A stretch of 64,000 nt of DNA from Alteromonas genovensis (GTDB taxonomy: Bacteria; Pseudomonadota; Gammaproteobacteria; Enterobacterales; Alteromonadaceae): NCBI RefSeq assembly GCF_010500895.1, contig NZ_JAAAWO010000012.1, forward strand, positions 62,001 through 126,000, written 5' to 3'. A program made the position numbers and the translations under genes. Below, one piece after another: positions 43,522-52,205 of this stretch. Below the pieces are notes generated by a model that was given only the letters and a program-made list of their open reading frames with translations, did no database searches and was not told the origin of the DNA. Numbering within the stretch: the first letter of the stretch is position 1; every line of letters starts with the position of its first letter.

Positions 43522-43753
43522 CGCTACGTCTCTCTACTGACGCTAGGGGGCGTTTATCCTCCATAATTTGAGTTAAAAGACGTCTATGCCTTCGTAGTTA
43601 TTTCCTAATCTCAATTAATTTATCCTGTTTTATATAACATTGTTAGTAATAAAGAACAGAAGCCTCACAGAACACTGTAAGGCTCACAAAAAGCGCATCT
43701 AACTTCTAGACCCAATTATCCGTATCGGCTTGATTGATAGACCCTTTTTTCTG

Positions 43754-44299
43754 TTAAACGTCTTTGCGAAGTCGCGATGCAAATGTCTTTTTAAACTTCG
43801 CCAGTTTGGGCGCCAATACCATCGAGCAATACTGATTTTGCGGATTATTTTTGAAGTAATCCTGATGGTAGTCTTCGGCCGGATGATAATTGTTCACTTC
43901 AACTATCTCGGTAACAACGGGGTTGGGCCAAATTTCTTCAGCGGTAATCTCAGCAATTATTTTTTCCGCCTCTTCTTTTTGCGCTTCGTTATGATAGAAA
44001 ATCGCGCTTCTATACTGCGTACCCACATCATTACCTTGACGGTTAAGCTGAGTTGGATCGTGCAGCGCAAAAAAGATTTCCAGTATTTCACGATAGCCAA
44101 TGGTGTCTGCATCGAAGGTAACTTGCACCACCTCAGCATGTCCGGTACTGCCACCACAAACCGACTGGTAAGAGGGGGACGGCTCTTCGCCGCCGGCGTA
44201 CCCCGATATCGCTTTTTCCACACCCTCAACGGTATTATACGCTGACTCTATGCACCAAAAGCATCCGCCTGCCAATGTGGCGACCTGTAAATTTGCCAT
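43754..44299 (-). CDS. msrA: Peptide methionine sulfoxide reductase MsrA
   Basis: 181 residues from the ATG at 44299, with a GAGAGG ribosome site. The catalytic motif GCFWCIE has Cys13 as nucleophile, with the ISGYAGG, YQSVCGGSTGHAEVVQV and YHQDYFKNNP motifs of the family. It reduces methionine-S-sulfoxide in proteins. An upstream in-frame start at 44341 is rejected. It marks the right edge of the AT-rich island, convergent with the NTPase gene. Confidence 0.95.
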   Translation of the reverse strand: MANLQVATLAGGCFWCIESAYNTVEGVEKAISGYAGGEEPSPSYQSVCGGSTGHAEVVQVTFDADTIGYREILEIFFALHDPTQLNRQGNDVGTQYRSAIFYHNEAQKEEAEKIIAEITAEEIWPNPVVTEIVEVNNYHPAEDYHQDYFKNNPQNQYCSMVLAPKLAKFKKTFASRLRKDV

Positions 44300-44456
44300 G
44301 ATTAAACCTCTCAATTTCAATGACTGTAGTGTGGGTTCCACCTGCGTCTAACTCAAGTCATCCAAGCATGTTTTTTTAGCGTATAAATGAATAACAAATA
44401 CAAAAATACATACCGCGTGCGCTTTAGTACGTTTCCAATTAACTTGAGGTTTTGTA

Positions 44457-44852
44457 GTGATTATTTTTTATGATGGCTATTGTCCGCTGTGCATGACTGA
44501 AATGAAGCACTTGAGAAAGCGAGACAAGCACAATCGATTAACACTCGTTGACATACAAGAGCCAGATTTTAGTGAGCGTTACCCCACATTAGACTGGCAT
44601 GCATTGAATGCAAGAATTCATGCACTTCGAGAGGATGGAACCTTGATAACTGGCTTAGATGTTACCCATGAAGCGTGGAAAGCAGTAGGCGTTGGTTGGC
44701 TTTATGCGCCTTTGCGTTGGCCAGGCATTCGCATTATTGCCGACGGGTTTTACAACATTTTTGCAAAACACAGATACACAATTTCTTATTTATTAACAGG
44801 CAAAAAGCGCAGCTGCGAGCGCTGTATACCAGGAGAGCCCAATGACAAGTAA
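44457..44852 (+). CDS. DCC-family (DUF393) thiol-disulfide protein
   Basis: 131 residues from a GTG. YDGYCPLCMTEM at the start is the DxxCxxC-type thioredoxin-like motif naming the family; VGWLYAPLRWPGIRIIADGFYNIFAKHRY is also conserved. The C-terminal CERC is an extra Cys pair. Function unknown, presumed redox. It overlaps the SDR gene by 11 bp. Confidence 0.85.
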   Translation: MIIFYDGYCPLCMTEMKHLRKRDKHNRLTLVDIQEPDFSERYPTLDWHALNARIHALREDGTLITGLDVTHEAWKAVGVGWLYAPLRWPGIRIIADGFYNIFAKHRYTISYLLTGKKRSCERCIPGEPNDK

Positions 44853-45567
44853 AACACTAATAATTGGTGCCTCAGGCGGCATCGGTAATGCGTTAGTTAG
44901 TCGATTTGCAGATAATGGCGATGAGGTTATTGCGGTGAGTCGAAGTGGTTTTAAAGACAGTAATTGGCCTGACACTGTCACCGCGAAAGCCATTGCCGAG
45001 CATGATGAAGCAAGTATTTCTGCTTTTGTGGAGGAGTTGAAAAGCCAAGACGTCAAGCTTAATAATGTGGTTGTGACGACAGGCGTATTAAAAGACGACG
45101 ACTTAGGAGTAAACCCTGAGAAGCGTTTAGAAGATATGAGCGAAAGCGCACTGGCTTCCTATTTTGCCGTGAATTCAATTATTCCTGCTCTGTGGCTTAA
45201 GCACCTAGTGAACATAATGGATAAAAGCCATGCCACTGTCGTTTGTCTAAGCGCTCGAGTTGGCAGCATATCCGATAATGGATTTGGTGGCTGGTATGGG
45301 TACCGCGCTTCTAAGGCTGCGCTTAATATGCTGGTTAAAACCGCGTCCATTGAATACAAGCGCCGAGTGAAAAATGCCATGCTGGTGTGTTATCACCCCG
45401 GTACAGTAGACACCGAATTGTCAAAACCCTTTCAGAAAAACGTGGCAGAGAAGAAACTGTTCACGCCAGCCTTTACAGCCGATCAGCTATTTACCCACGT
45501 ATCTAAGCTAGATCGCGACCAACCTTGCCATTTTATTGACTGGGACGGTGAAGTGGTAACTTGGTAA
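44842..45567 (+). CDS. Short-chain dehydrogenase/reductase
   Basis: 241 residues. The Rossmann motif GASGGIGNALVSRF binds NAD(P); the catalytic Ser is in VVCLSARVGSI and the Tyr-x3-Lys in YGYRASKAALNM. C-terminal HPGTVDTELSKPF is typical of SDRs resembling human CBR/CsgA types. It overlaps the DCC gene by 11 nt, suggesting a redox pair. Substrate unknown. Confidence 0.85.
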   Translation: MTSKTLIIGASGGIGNALVSRFADNGDEVIAVSRSGFKDSNWPDTVTAKAIAEHDEASISAFVEELKSQDVKLNNVVVTTGVLKDDDLGVNPEKRLEDMSESALASYFAVNSIIPALWLKHLVNIMDKSHATVVCLSARVGSISDNGFGGWYGYRASKAALNMLVKTASIEYKRRVKNAMLVCYHPGTVDTELSKPFQKNVAEKKLFTPAFTADQLFTHVSKLDRDQPCHFIDWDGEVVTW

Positions 45568-45782
45568 TACGCTTTGTTACTATTTCGTTGAGCCCAACAT
45601 CAAGACTTTTTATTACACTGCTGTTACCATACTTTCTTGGGTATGGTGCAGCGTATTGATTGGCCTATAGAGTCTACAATACTCTTAAATGGTCAGAACT
45701 ACTGGGCGTTGACGCCGTTGCGAGTCATTTCAAAACATACCATCCTAATAAACATAACAATAACTCAACAAGAGGAAGGGAT

Positions 45783-47204
45783 ATGAGCGGGGCCAGAGAA
45801 CAGTTCGGATCGCGCATAGGTTTTATTTTGGCAGCTGCAGGCTCTGCAGTTGGTATTGGTAATTTGGTTGGCTTTCCAGTAGGGGCAGCAAAAAACGGCG
45901 GGGGCGCATTTCTATTAATGTATGCCATATTCGTTTTTGCCATTTGCTTACCTGTGATGATGGCTGAAATGTCAGTGGGTCGTCATGCTAAAAAAGATCC
46001 ATTGGGCGCCTACAGCGCAATTAGCAATAACAGTCCAAAGTGGAAGCTTGCAGGGTGGTTAGCCATTGCTACCCCATTTATGATTGCCGTGTTTTATATG
46101 GTGATCACCGTATGGATTTTCGGTTATTTATACGAAGCCGTTAGCGGTAATCTAGATCTGTTGGCTAACCCCGACACGTTTGGAATTTTCATCAATTCGC
46201 CGTCTATTTTTGCGTATATGGCAGTTGTTGTTGGCGTGGTCTATTTAATACTGCAAGGTGGTGTTAAAGAAGGGATTGAAAAAGCAGCGAAGCTGCTAAT
46301 GCCAGCGTTGTTCGTTATGCTTATTGGCTTGGTGATTTTTGTACTCACTCAAGACAATGCGATGGCGGGCGTTAAGTTTTACATCGTGCCTGATTTTTCT
46401 AAATTAAACGCGTCGGTGATAAACGGAGCGTTAGCACAGGCTTTCTTCTCACTATCACTAGGTATGGGTATTCTCATTACCTATGGTAGTTACATCGACA
46501 AAAAGTCAGACGTTCCTACGTCTGCGAAGCTCGTTGCGCTTATGGATACCGCCGTAGCGTTTACCGCCGGTTTGATGATCCTACCTGCAATATTCTCGTT
46601 TAATCCAGAGATTAATCCAGAGGACTTAAGCGAGTCGTCGGTAGGTATGATATTTACTTATCTACCCAGTATCTTCCTAGCATTACAAGAATCTATCGGC
46701 TATTTAGGCGCATCTGTAGTAGCCAGTTTATTCTTCTTGTTAGTGTTTTTTGCTGCAATTACCTCATTGGTCTCTATCTTTGAAGTACCCGTTGCTGCAC
46801 TAATGGATGAGAAAGGGGTAAGTCGTAAGTGGGCTCTTACATCACTAGGCAGCATCATGATTGTGTTAGCCATATTGAGCGCGCTGTCGTTCGGAAAAAT
46901 CGACGTGCTGACAACGTTTGTAAGTTACGCCGGTGCCGACAAATCGTTTTTTGATGTGATTATTGACGTCTTCTACGAAACCATACTGCCGCTTAACGGA
47001 CTGCTGATTTGCTTATTCGTTACGTATCGTTGGAAGACTGCAAATTTCAATGCTTCGCTAGAAGAAGGCAGCGATAACTACAGAGGAAGTTGGTTTGAGA
47101 AATACGTCGACATTTCATTGAAAACCTTCATTCCGGTTATTTTGCTCGTTATTTTTGTTAACACGGTAGCGGTGAAGTACTTTAATTTTAGTCTGTTTGG
47201 TTAA
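45783..47204 (+). CDS. Sodium-dependent transporter (NSS/SNF family)
   Basis: 473 residues from the ATG at 45783 with AGAGGAAGGG upstream; an earlier in-frame start at 45660 is rejected. About 11-12 helices. REQFGSRIGFILAAAGSAVGIGNLVGFP is the unwound TM1 region that binds sodium and substrate, and GGGAFLLMYAIFVFAICLPVMMAEMSVGRHA follows as TM2. Members import amino acids or similar solutes using sodium. A 7-bp inverted repeat (ACCATAC/GTATGGT, 45626-45647) lies upstream. Confidence 0.9.
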   Translation: MSGAREQFGSRIGFILAAAGSAVGIGNLVGFPVGAAKNGGGAFLLMYAIFVFAICLPVMMAEMSVGRHAKKDPLGAYSAISNNSPKWKLAGWLAIATPFMIAVFYMVITVWIFGYLYEAVSGNLDLLANPDTFGIFINSPSIFAYMAVVVGVVYLILQGGVKEGIEKAAKLLMPALFVMLIGLVIFVLTQDNAMAGVKFYIVPDFSKLNASVINGALAQAFFSLSLGMGILITYGSYIDKKSDVPTSAKLVALMDTAVAFTAGLMILPAIFSFNPEINPEDLSESSVGMIFTYLPSIFLALQESIGYLGASVVASLFFLLVFFAAITSLVSIFEVPVAALMDEKGVSRKWALTSLGSIMIVLAILSALSFGKIDVLTTFVSYAGADKSFFDVIIDVFYETILPLNGLLICLFVTYRWKTANFNASLEEGSDNYRGSWFEKYVDISLKTFIPVILLVIFVNTVAVKYFNFSLFG

Positions 47205-47290
47205 ATGCCATAGGTTATCCATACCTTTGCGCCTTCAAAAGTGTCAACGCTTTTGTGGGTTAGCCAATTAAAAGATAAAATTAACATCAA

Positions 47291-47322
47291 AAAAAGGGGG
47301 TAGCAGTTGCTACCCCCTTTTT
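47291..47322 (+). terminator. Rho-independent terminator after the NSS transporter
   Basis: A perfect 15-bp stem AAAAAGGGGGTAGCA / TGCTACCCCCTTTTT with a 2-nt loop. Confidence 0.95.
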
Positions 47323-47334
47323 AATTTGACGGTT

Positions 47335-47368
47335 CCGTCCTAAATAGCGTTGGCAGTTTTTAGGACGG
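47335..47368. repeat. 10-bp inverted repeat (hairpin)
   Basis: CCGTCCTAAA (47335-47344) and TTTAGGACGG (47359-47368) pair exactly around a 14-nt loop, just after the terminator. There is no T run. A REP-like element or second hairpin; function unclear. Confidence 0.4.
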
Positions 47369-47418
47369 CATAGTCGTATTAAACGCCAGTGCTTCATCGT
47401 TACATATTCATAAATACG

Positions 47419-47446
47419 GATTCATCAATACAGATTCATCAATACA
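47419..47446. repeat. 14-bp direct tandem repeat
   Basis: GATTCATCAATACA occurs twice back to back, with a degenerate third copy before it (ATATTCATAAATACG). The second copy covers the stop codon of the minus-strand epimerase gene and gives it a double TGA. Confidence 0.5.
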
Positions 47447-48266
47447 TGTCGTCTGGGTTTGCATAGGCCGGTGTAATATCAAGCGCCTGCCAGCTTGCAC
47501 TAGCGTCTATTACCTTGCCCATTGCCTCAGATTCAGTATCTGAAAATAGTGGCAGAGGCAGGTTTAATGCTGATGCAGCGCGAGAATAGTATTCACCGCG
47601 TTTAGGGTGAAGTGCACTACATAAGTGCAGTGTGCAATTGCGCTGTGGCGTTTCAATAACTGCGAGCAATCCCTTAACAACGTCGGCGATGTGTACTAGG
47701 TTAATTCGCTTATTACCCGCGGGTAACTCACGGCCGCTCAATGAGCGCGCTGGGTGACGGTCTGGGCCAACTAAGCCTGCTAAGCGAAGCACGGTGTAAT
47801 TCACCTTAGATGACAACGAGGCAAGATGTTCTTCTATGGCTACGTGTGCTTTTGCTGATGCAGTTTCAGGAGCAGGGGCACTGGTTTCCGTGAGCGTTTC
47901 ATTAGTGCTGTCACCATACACCGACGTGGTGCTTACAAAAATAATATGCGCTACGTTTGCTGCAACCGCATCGTTAATAAGGGCAATAACCTGCTGAGTG
48001 AAGCCGTCTAGCTGAGTGCTACGTCTACCCGGTGGAATGTTAATAATGAAGGTTGCATCCTGCATGTATTGGCATAGTCGTGAAGTGTCATCACCAAGTG
48101 CAAACTTAATACCTGTAATATTTTGTTTAGACATTTGCACAAGCTTGTCGTCGCTTCTTGTAGTACCCACAACATGTGCGTCGATAGGGCTATCGCTGCT
48201 TAATAACGCATTGCCTAAATAACCTGCCATCCAGCCGTAACCGGTGATCACTATTTTTTTCTGCAT
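47439..48266 (-). CDS. NAD(P)-binding epimerase/dehydratase (YeeZ-like)
   Basis: 275 residues. The Rossmann motif GYGWMAGYLGNALL is the YeeZ variant (GxGxxGxxL-like). FIINIPPGRR, IIFVSTTSVYGDSTNETLTE and the substrate-loop HIADVVKGLLAVI are family features. The catalytic Tyr lies in SVYG, but the Tyr-x3-Lys Lys is not evident, as in many atypical extended SDRs. Substrate unknown. Confidence 0.8.
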   Translation of the reverse strand: MQKKIVITGYGWMAGYLGNALLSSDSPIDAHVVGTTRSDDKLVQMSKQNITGIKFALGDDTSRLCQYMQDATFIINIPPGRRSTQLDGFTQQVIALINDAVAANVAHIIFVSTTSVYGDSTNETLTETSAPAPETASAKAHVAIEEHLASLSSKVNYTVLRLAGLVGPDRHPARSLSGRELPAGNKRINLVHIADVVKGLLAVIETPQRNCTLHLCSALHPKRGEYYSRAASALNLPLPLFSDTESEAMGKVIDASASWQALDITPAYANPDDMY

Positions 48267-48426
48267 TTGTTACGTGTCCTTCATGCCTGTAATTAAGATG
48301 TTTGTATTTCAGCACTGGCGTCTAAACCCTAGTTTACGTAGTAACTGTATCTCGGCTATTAGTATATCAGGCAAAGAACGACTTACTCCATGCGTGTAGT
48401 ATTTAAACTTCTTGGCGTAAAAGCAA

Positions 48427-48459
48427 AAAGCCGAACATATGTATTATATGTTCGGCTTT
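48427..48459. terminator. Rho-independent terminator
   Basis: AAAGCCGAACATAT and ATATGTTCGGCTTT pair with a 5-nt loop. It lies about 100 bp after the yggN stop on the minus strand. Confidence 0.7.
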
Positions 48460-48559
48460 GTCGGTAAGTGCTATCGTTATTTCACTAGCTTTCCGTGTCA
48501 GGATAGATGTTCCCTATGTCTTACTAGGGCATACAAACTCGGAAAGTAGTGTGTTAAGC

Positions 48560-49360
48560 CTACATTCTCATCTCGCTGTGACTGTCTAAATCGATAAGGT
48601 TAAGCTCATCAAGCCCGGCAATAGAGGCTTGCATCTTAGACTCTGCATAATCTGCTTTTTTAAGAACATCGCAAAGTGCTTCACCTTTTTCTTCTAAAGA
48701 AGCGGCTTTTGCTTCTAAACGATATTCCAAGTCTTCGCCAAAGCGTTCCATTTTCTGTTCAAACTCAGACATATCGCCTCCTTCCCACAACATTTGTGTT
48801 CCAAGGGCAATAAGAATACGGCCCATTGATTCACTGATTAAAGACTCTATCTGTGCTTCAAACTCCGCCTCCCAGCTTTCGTCAAACCAGCCAGGCTCAT
48901 CAAACTGTGTGGAATCGATACGTATGTTGCCAGCATCATCATAAAACGAACGAGCAAGCTTCTGGTCTAGAGAATCGAAGAGTGCTTGAAAATCACTGTC
49001 TAGGCCGCTGTCACTGCCAAGTAGTTCACCAAATACTTCGGTTACCGCTACACTGGCAACCTCTAAACCTTCACTGGCAATAGTTAACGTCATGGGAATA
49101 GCAGTGTCGATACTATTGTAATAGTCGTTAACGTAAACTTGCTGCTCTTTATTAAGCGCTACCGACTCGCCGTTTATTGACAAATCCCGGTTTGGATTGA
49201 TGGTGAGTGTTGACCCATTTTCCATATCTACAGTGAGATTGCCTTGATAGTACTTAATCTGACCATCTAGCTCGATATCGCAACTATTATCATGGGCCAT
49301 AGCTTGGCCACTCACTAGCGCTGTGGCAACAGTAACTGAAAGTAAAAACGTGTTCGACAT
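48560..49360 (-). CDS. yggN: YggN-family (DUF2884) secreted protein
   Basis: 266 residues from the ATG at 49360; the longer reading from 49414 adds no signal peptide. The signal peptide ends near AMA-HD. The pattern resembles YggN/DUF2884: CDIELDGQIKYYQGNLTVDMENGSTLTI near the start, LNKEQQVYVNDYYNSIDTAIPMTL, and a helical, Glu-rich C-terminus (AKAASLEEKGEALCDVLKK). Periplasmic, function unknown. Confidence 0.75.
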   Translation of the reverse strand: MSNTFLLSVTVATALVSGQAMAHDNSCDIELDGQIKYYQGNLTVDMENGSTLTINPNRDLSINGESVALNKEQQVYVNDYYNSIDTAIPMTLTIASEGLEVASVAVTEVFGELLGSDSGLDSDFQALFDSLDQKLARSFYDDAGNIRIDSTQFDEPGWFDESWEAEFEAQIESLISESMGRILIALGTQMLWEGGDMSEFEQKMERFGEDLEYRLEAKAASLEEKGEALCDVLKKADYAESKMQASIAGLDELNLIDLDSHSEMRM

Positions 49361-49759
49361 TGTAAATTCCCTAATTGTGACGTAACGAAAATTAAACTGT
49401 GTATGGGTGAGCAAACGCTATATTGAGATAAATCGTAAATACCATAGTGAATCTAACTACCACCTACTCTTTTATGTCTCTCGCGTTGTCTCTTCTTAAA
49501 TCTATTTATCTTTGTTTATAGTTATAGACTTAGCAATGCCGATGCCATTTATTTAAAAGTAATACTTTCAATGGTTTATGAGTTTACGTTTTTTAGGGTT
49601 TAACGTGCTCCCTAAATTTTTGGCTAAAATAATAATAAAATAGCTTTTTTGACTAAGATCAATCTTGTAGACAAAGTACAAAATTAAACCCCACTGTAAT
49701 ATGTTCAATAGGGTTTAATTAATGCATAATACGGCCAATTAAATTAAGGGGTTAACACA
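49361..49759. other. 399-bp intergenic region
   Basis: AT-rich, no ORF. It contains the divergent upstream regions of yggN and the 63-aa membrane protein, and the FNR-like box described separately. Confidence 0.5.
49649..49662. promoter_or_regulatory. FNR-like binding site
   Basis: TTGACTAAGATCAA matches the FNR/EtrA consensus TTGAT-N4-ATCAA at 9 of 10 positions, about 100 bp upstream of the small membrane protein gene. Confidence 0.45.
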
Positions 49760-49951
49760 ATGGCTGATTGGACTAATGCAATTATGTTCGGTGTTGCGCT
49801 AATTGCCTTTACGCTTGGGCTTAGCAGCATCATTATGGGCTTTATTTCAGCGAAAGCGGGTGCTGAAGGTATGCAAGAAAAAGTAGAGTATGGCTTTTTC
49901 GGTGTTACCGGTTTGGTCATCTTCTTTTTGATGAGTTATGCTCTGGCTTAA
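49760..49951 (+). CDS. Small two-helix membrane protein
   Basis: 63 residues with two membrane helices (about 8-30 and 43-61) joined by a Glu/Lys loop (AKAGAEGMQEKVEYG). GGGGTTAAC precedes the ATG and a strong terminator follows, so it is a real independent gene. An FNR-like box upstream suggests oxygen-responsive expression. I do not recognise the family. Confidence 0.65.
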   Translation: MADWTNAIMFGVALIAFTLGLSSIIMGFISAKAGAEGMQEKVEYGFFGVTGLVIFFLMSYALA

Positions 49952-49966
49952 CAACACAAACAAATA

Positions 49967-49993
49967 AAAAAACCGGCACAGGCCGGTTTTTTT
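49967..49993 (+). terminator. Rho-independent terminator
   Basis: AAAAACCGGC and GCCGGTTTTT pair around ACAG, with a T run. It serves the small membrane protein gene and can act on ybdG from the other strand. Confidence 0.9.
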
Positions 49994-50027
49994 ATCTTTC
50001 AATGTTGCCTCTAGCGCAAATTTTTTA

Positions 50028-51308
50028 TCAAGGTTTAGGTGACTCGGAACCTCTATTCACCAGTGCGCCTAAGTGGCTATCTCGTTGATATGCTCTTAAA
50101 TCAAAGGGCTCAAGCATGGCCATAACGTGGTCAAAAATGTCAGCCTGTACTTTTTCGTAATCCACCCATTCTTGTCTTGCGCTAAAGCAATAAATCTCCA
50201 GTGGTAATCCAAGCTCGGTAGGCGGCAGCTGTCTTACCATTAGGGTGAGTTCTTGATGAATGTGAGGGTGCTTCCTCAAATAAGCCTCTAAATACGCGCG
50301 AAACGTTCCAATGTTAGTCAAACGTCGACTGTTCAGTAAGTCTGACTCATCAATTGAGTAATCTCTGTGGTAAGCCTGCAGTTCGTTTTTCTTTTTCTCA
50401 ATATAATCATTGATATAGCGAATCTTGGAAAAACGCTCTAACATTTCATTGTCGCAAAGCTTTATTGAATGCACATCTAAGTGGATGGCGCGTTTAATTC
50501 TGCGTCCGCCAGACTCTTGCATTCCACGCCAGTTTTTTACGGCCTCTGTTGTTAAGCTATAGGTAGGTAAGGTAGATATGGTTTTATCCCAGTTTTGTAC
50601 CTTGACGTTGGTGAGTCCAATTTCCTTGATTTCACCATCAACCTCATACTTTTGCATAGAGATCCAGTCGCCCGTATTGAACATGCGATTTGCTGCAATT
50701 TGAATTCCGGCGACAAAACCTAATATGGTATCTCTGAATATTAAAAGAAGAACGGCGGCAATTGCAGTTAGACCAGACACGATGAGCAGAGGGCTTCTGT
50801 CTACAATCAGCGATATGCTTAATAATATAGTAATAATGGCGAACCCAAGTTTAGTTACCTGGATAAAGCCAGTAATAGGAGCGCGTTTTGCTAGGGCAGA
50901 TGTGTTGTACACATATTCGACTGTGCTTAGTAAGGCGTATAATGCAAGTAATGCGCTGTAAAGCATGTAAAGCTGCGAGCTTTTCACCATTAGACCAAGA
51001 AAAACAGCACCTTCATCAATGAGCACGGGCGCAGTGATATAAATAAAAATAGCTGGAAACAGATGCATCAAGCGTCTAAAGAAGCCGTATTCTTGTAGTG
51101 CGTTGTCCCATGCATTATCAGACCTGTACACCCAGCGTGCTATTGTCGGGCGAATAAGCAGGCGTGCAAAAATATAAATAACAGCAGAGACAAGTAAAAT
51201 ACTGCTTCCTGCCAGCACGTTATAAAGCGGTTCATCCGTAGTAAGATTCGGAAATACATCGTGTACTAAGTGCACAAAGGTGTCGCGAACAGAGGTAGAC
51301 ACTTCCAT
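50028..51308 (-). CDS. ybdG: YbdG-type (MscS family) mechanosensitive channel
   Basis: 426 residues from the ATG at 51308. It matches E. coli YbdG: DRSPLLIVSGLTAIAAVLLLIFRDTILGFVAGIQIAANRMFNTGDWISMQKY is the pore helix (TM3) and its cytoplasmic exit, then VDGEIKEIGLTNVKVQNWDKT, SGGRRIKRAI and LRRMTNIGTFRAYL-like text. It opens on membrane tension during osmotic downshock. The start is 4 nt after the acyltransferase stop, so it is translationally coupled. Confidence 0.9.
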   Translation of the reverse strand: MEVSTSVRDTFVHLVHDVFPNLTTDEPLYNVLAGSSILLVSAVIYIFARLLIRPTIARWVYRSDNAWDNALQEYGFFRRLMHLFPAIFIYITAPVLIDEGAVFLGLMVKSSQLYMLYSALLALYALLSTVEYVYNTSALAKRAPITGFIQVTKLGFAIITILLSISLIVDRSPLLIVSGLTAIAAVLLLIFRDTILGFVAGIQIAANRMFNTGDWISMQKYEVDGEIKEIGLTNVKVQNWDKTISTLPTYSLTTEAVKNWRGMQESGGRRIKRAIHLDVHSIKLCDNEMLERFSKIRYINDYIEKKKNELQAYHRDYSIDESDLLNSRRLTNIGTFRAYLEAYLRKHPHIHQELTLMVRQLPPTELGLPLEIYCFSARQEWVDYEKVQADIFDHVMAMLEPFDLRAYQRDSHLGALVNRGSESPKP

Positions 51309-51311
51309 CAA

Positions 51312-52205
51312 TCAAGACTCCAAAAGGTTTTTGATACGTGAGTCTTTATTTTTCCATAGGTCGTTCAACCAATTTTGGAAATAAAGACGGAATTCTGATT
51401 CATTGCGCGTTGAGTGCTGTTGCAATTCTGGAACCGACACGACGTTTACATCAATGACAATCTTCGTCATGGTGCCGCACAGCATGGCCATCATAGGGTG
51501 CTTCTTATTGTGTGGGTATAGCAGAGAAATATCTAAAACGTTAGTAAATAATTCACCCATGGCAGCTAGAGTGAAGGAAACGCCTCCCGCTTTTGCCGGT
51601 AATAAATGTGTATAGGGGCTTTTCTTTAACGCGTGTTTCTGCGGTGTAAACCGGGTGCCTTCAACAAAATTAATAACCGTAGTGGGTACGGTTCTAAATT
51701 TTTCACAGTACGCTTTCGTTGTTTCTAAATCTTTACCTTTCTTGTGCGGGTTCTTCTCAATGTACGCGCGAGTATATCTGCGCATAAAAGGCATATCTAA
51801 CGCCCATGCCCCTAAACCCACAAAGGGTAGCCATATCAGTTCTTTTTTCAAAAAGAACTTGGGTGCTGGAATACGCTTGGTGGCAAATTCAATGAGCAAA
51901 ATTATATCGAGATAGCTTAGGTGGTTAGCAATGATTAAATACCATCTGTCTTTCGCGAGTTCCCCATGCACCGCATATTCAATATCGATGTTGTTAAAAA
52001 GGCGAATAAGTAAAACGCTTAAACGACCAAAACTAAACATAAGGCCATGCATCATACTATTCCAGAGTGTTCTAACTTTGCCATTAGGAAGTAGTAGTTT
52101 TACCAGCCCTAACGCGATGATAAGACCACCCCAAAAGGCTAAATTGAGTAATTGCAGTGTGATATGAACTACGAAGGTAATCGGAGCGAGAATGTTACGG
52201 ATCAT
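51312..52205 (-). CDS. YihG-like lysophospholipid acyltransferase (second copy)
   Basis: 297 residues. PlsC-type motifs: NHLSYLDI (NHx4D), KKELIWLPFVGLGAWALDMPFMRRY and FVEGTRFT (EGTR). N-terminal hydrophobic helices anchor it in the membrane. Close to E. coli YihG and to the gene just upstream. It starts within the last 4 bp of that gene (ATGA-type overlap). Expected to acylate lysophosphatidic acid or a related lysolipid. Confidence 0.88.
   Translation of the reverse strand: MIRNILAPITFVVHITLQLLNLAFWGGLIIALGLVKLLLPNGKVRTLWNSMMHGLMFSFGRLSVLLIRLFNNIDIEYAVHGELAKDRWYLIIANHLSYLDIILLIEFATKRIPAPKFFLKKELIWLPFVGLGAWALDMPFMRRYTRAYIEKNPHKKGKDLETTKAYCEKFRTVPTTVINFVEGTRFTPQKHALKKSPYTHLLPAKAGGVSFTLAAMGELFTNVLDISLLYPHNKKHPMMAMLCGTMTKIVIDVNVVSVPELQQHSTRNESEFRLYFQNWLNDLWKNKDSRIKNLLES

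Noticed and set aside
43661-43684. Terminator between the NTPase gene and msrA
   Set aside because: The hairpin AGCCT-ACAG/CTGT-AGGCT has a mismatch and no clear T run on either strand; kept only as a weak possibility.
45660-45782. N-terminal extension of the sodium-dependent transporter
   Set aside because: The family begins at the conserved SGAREQFGSRIGF, which has a strong ribosome site.
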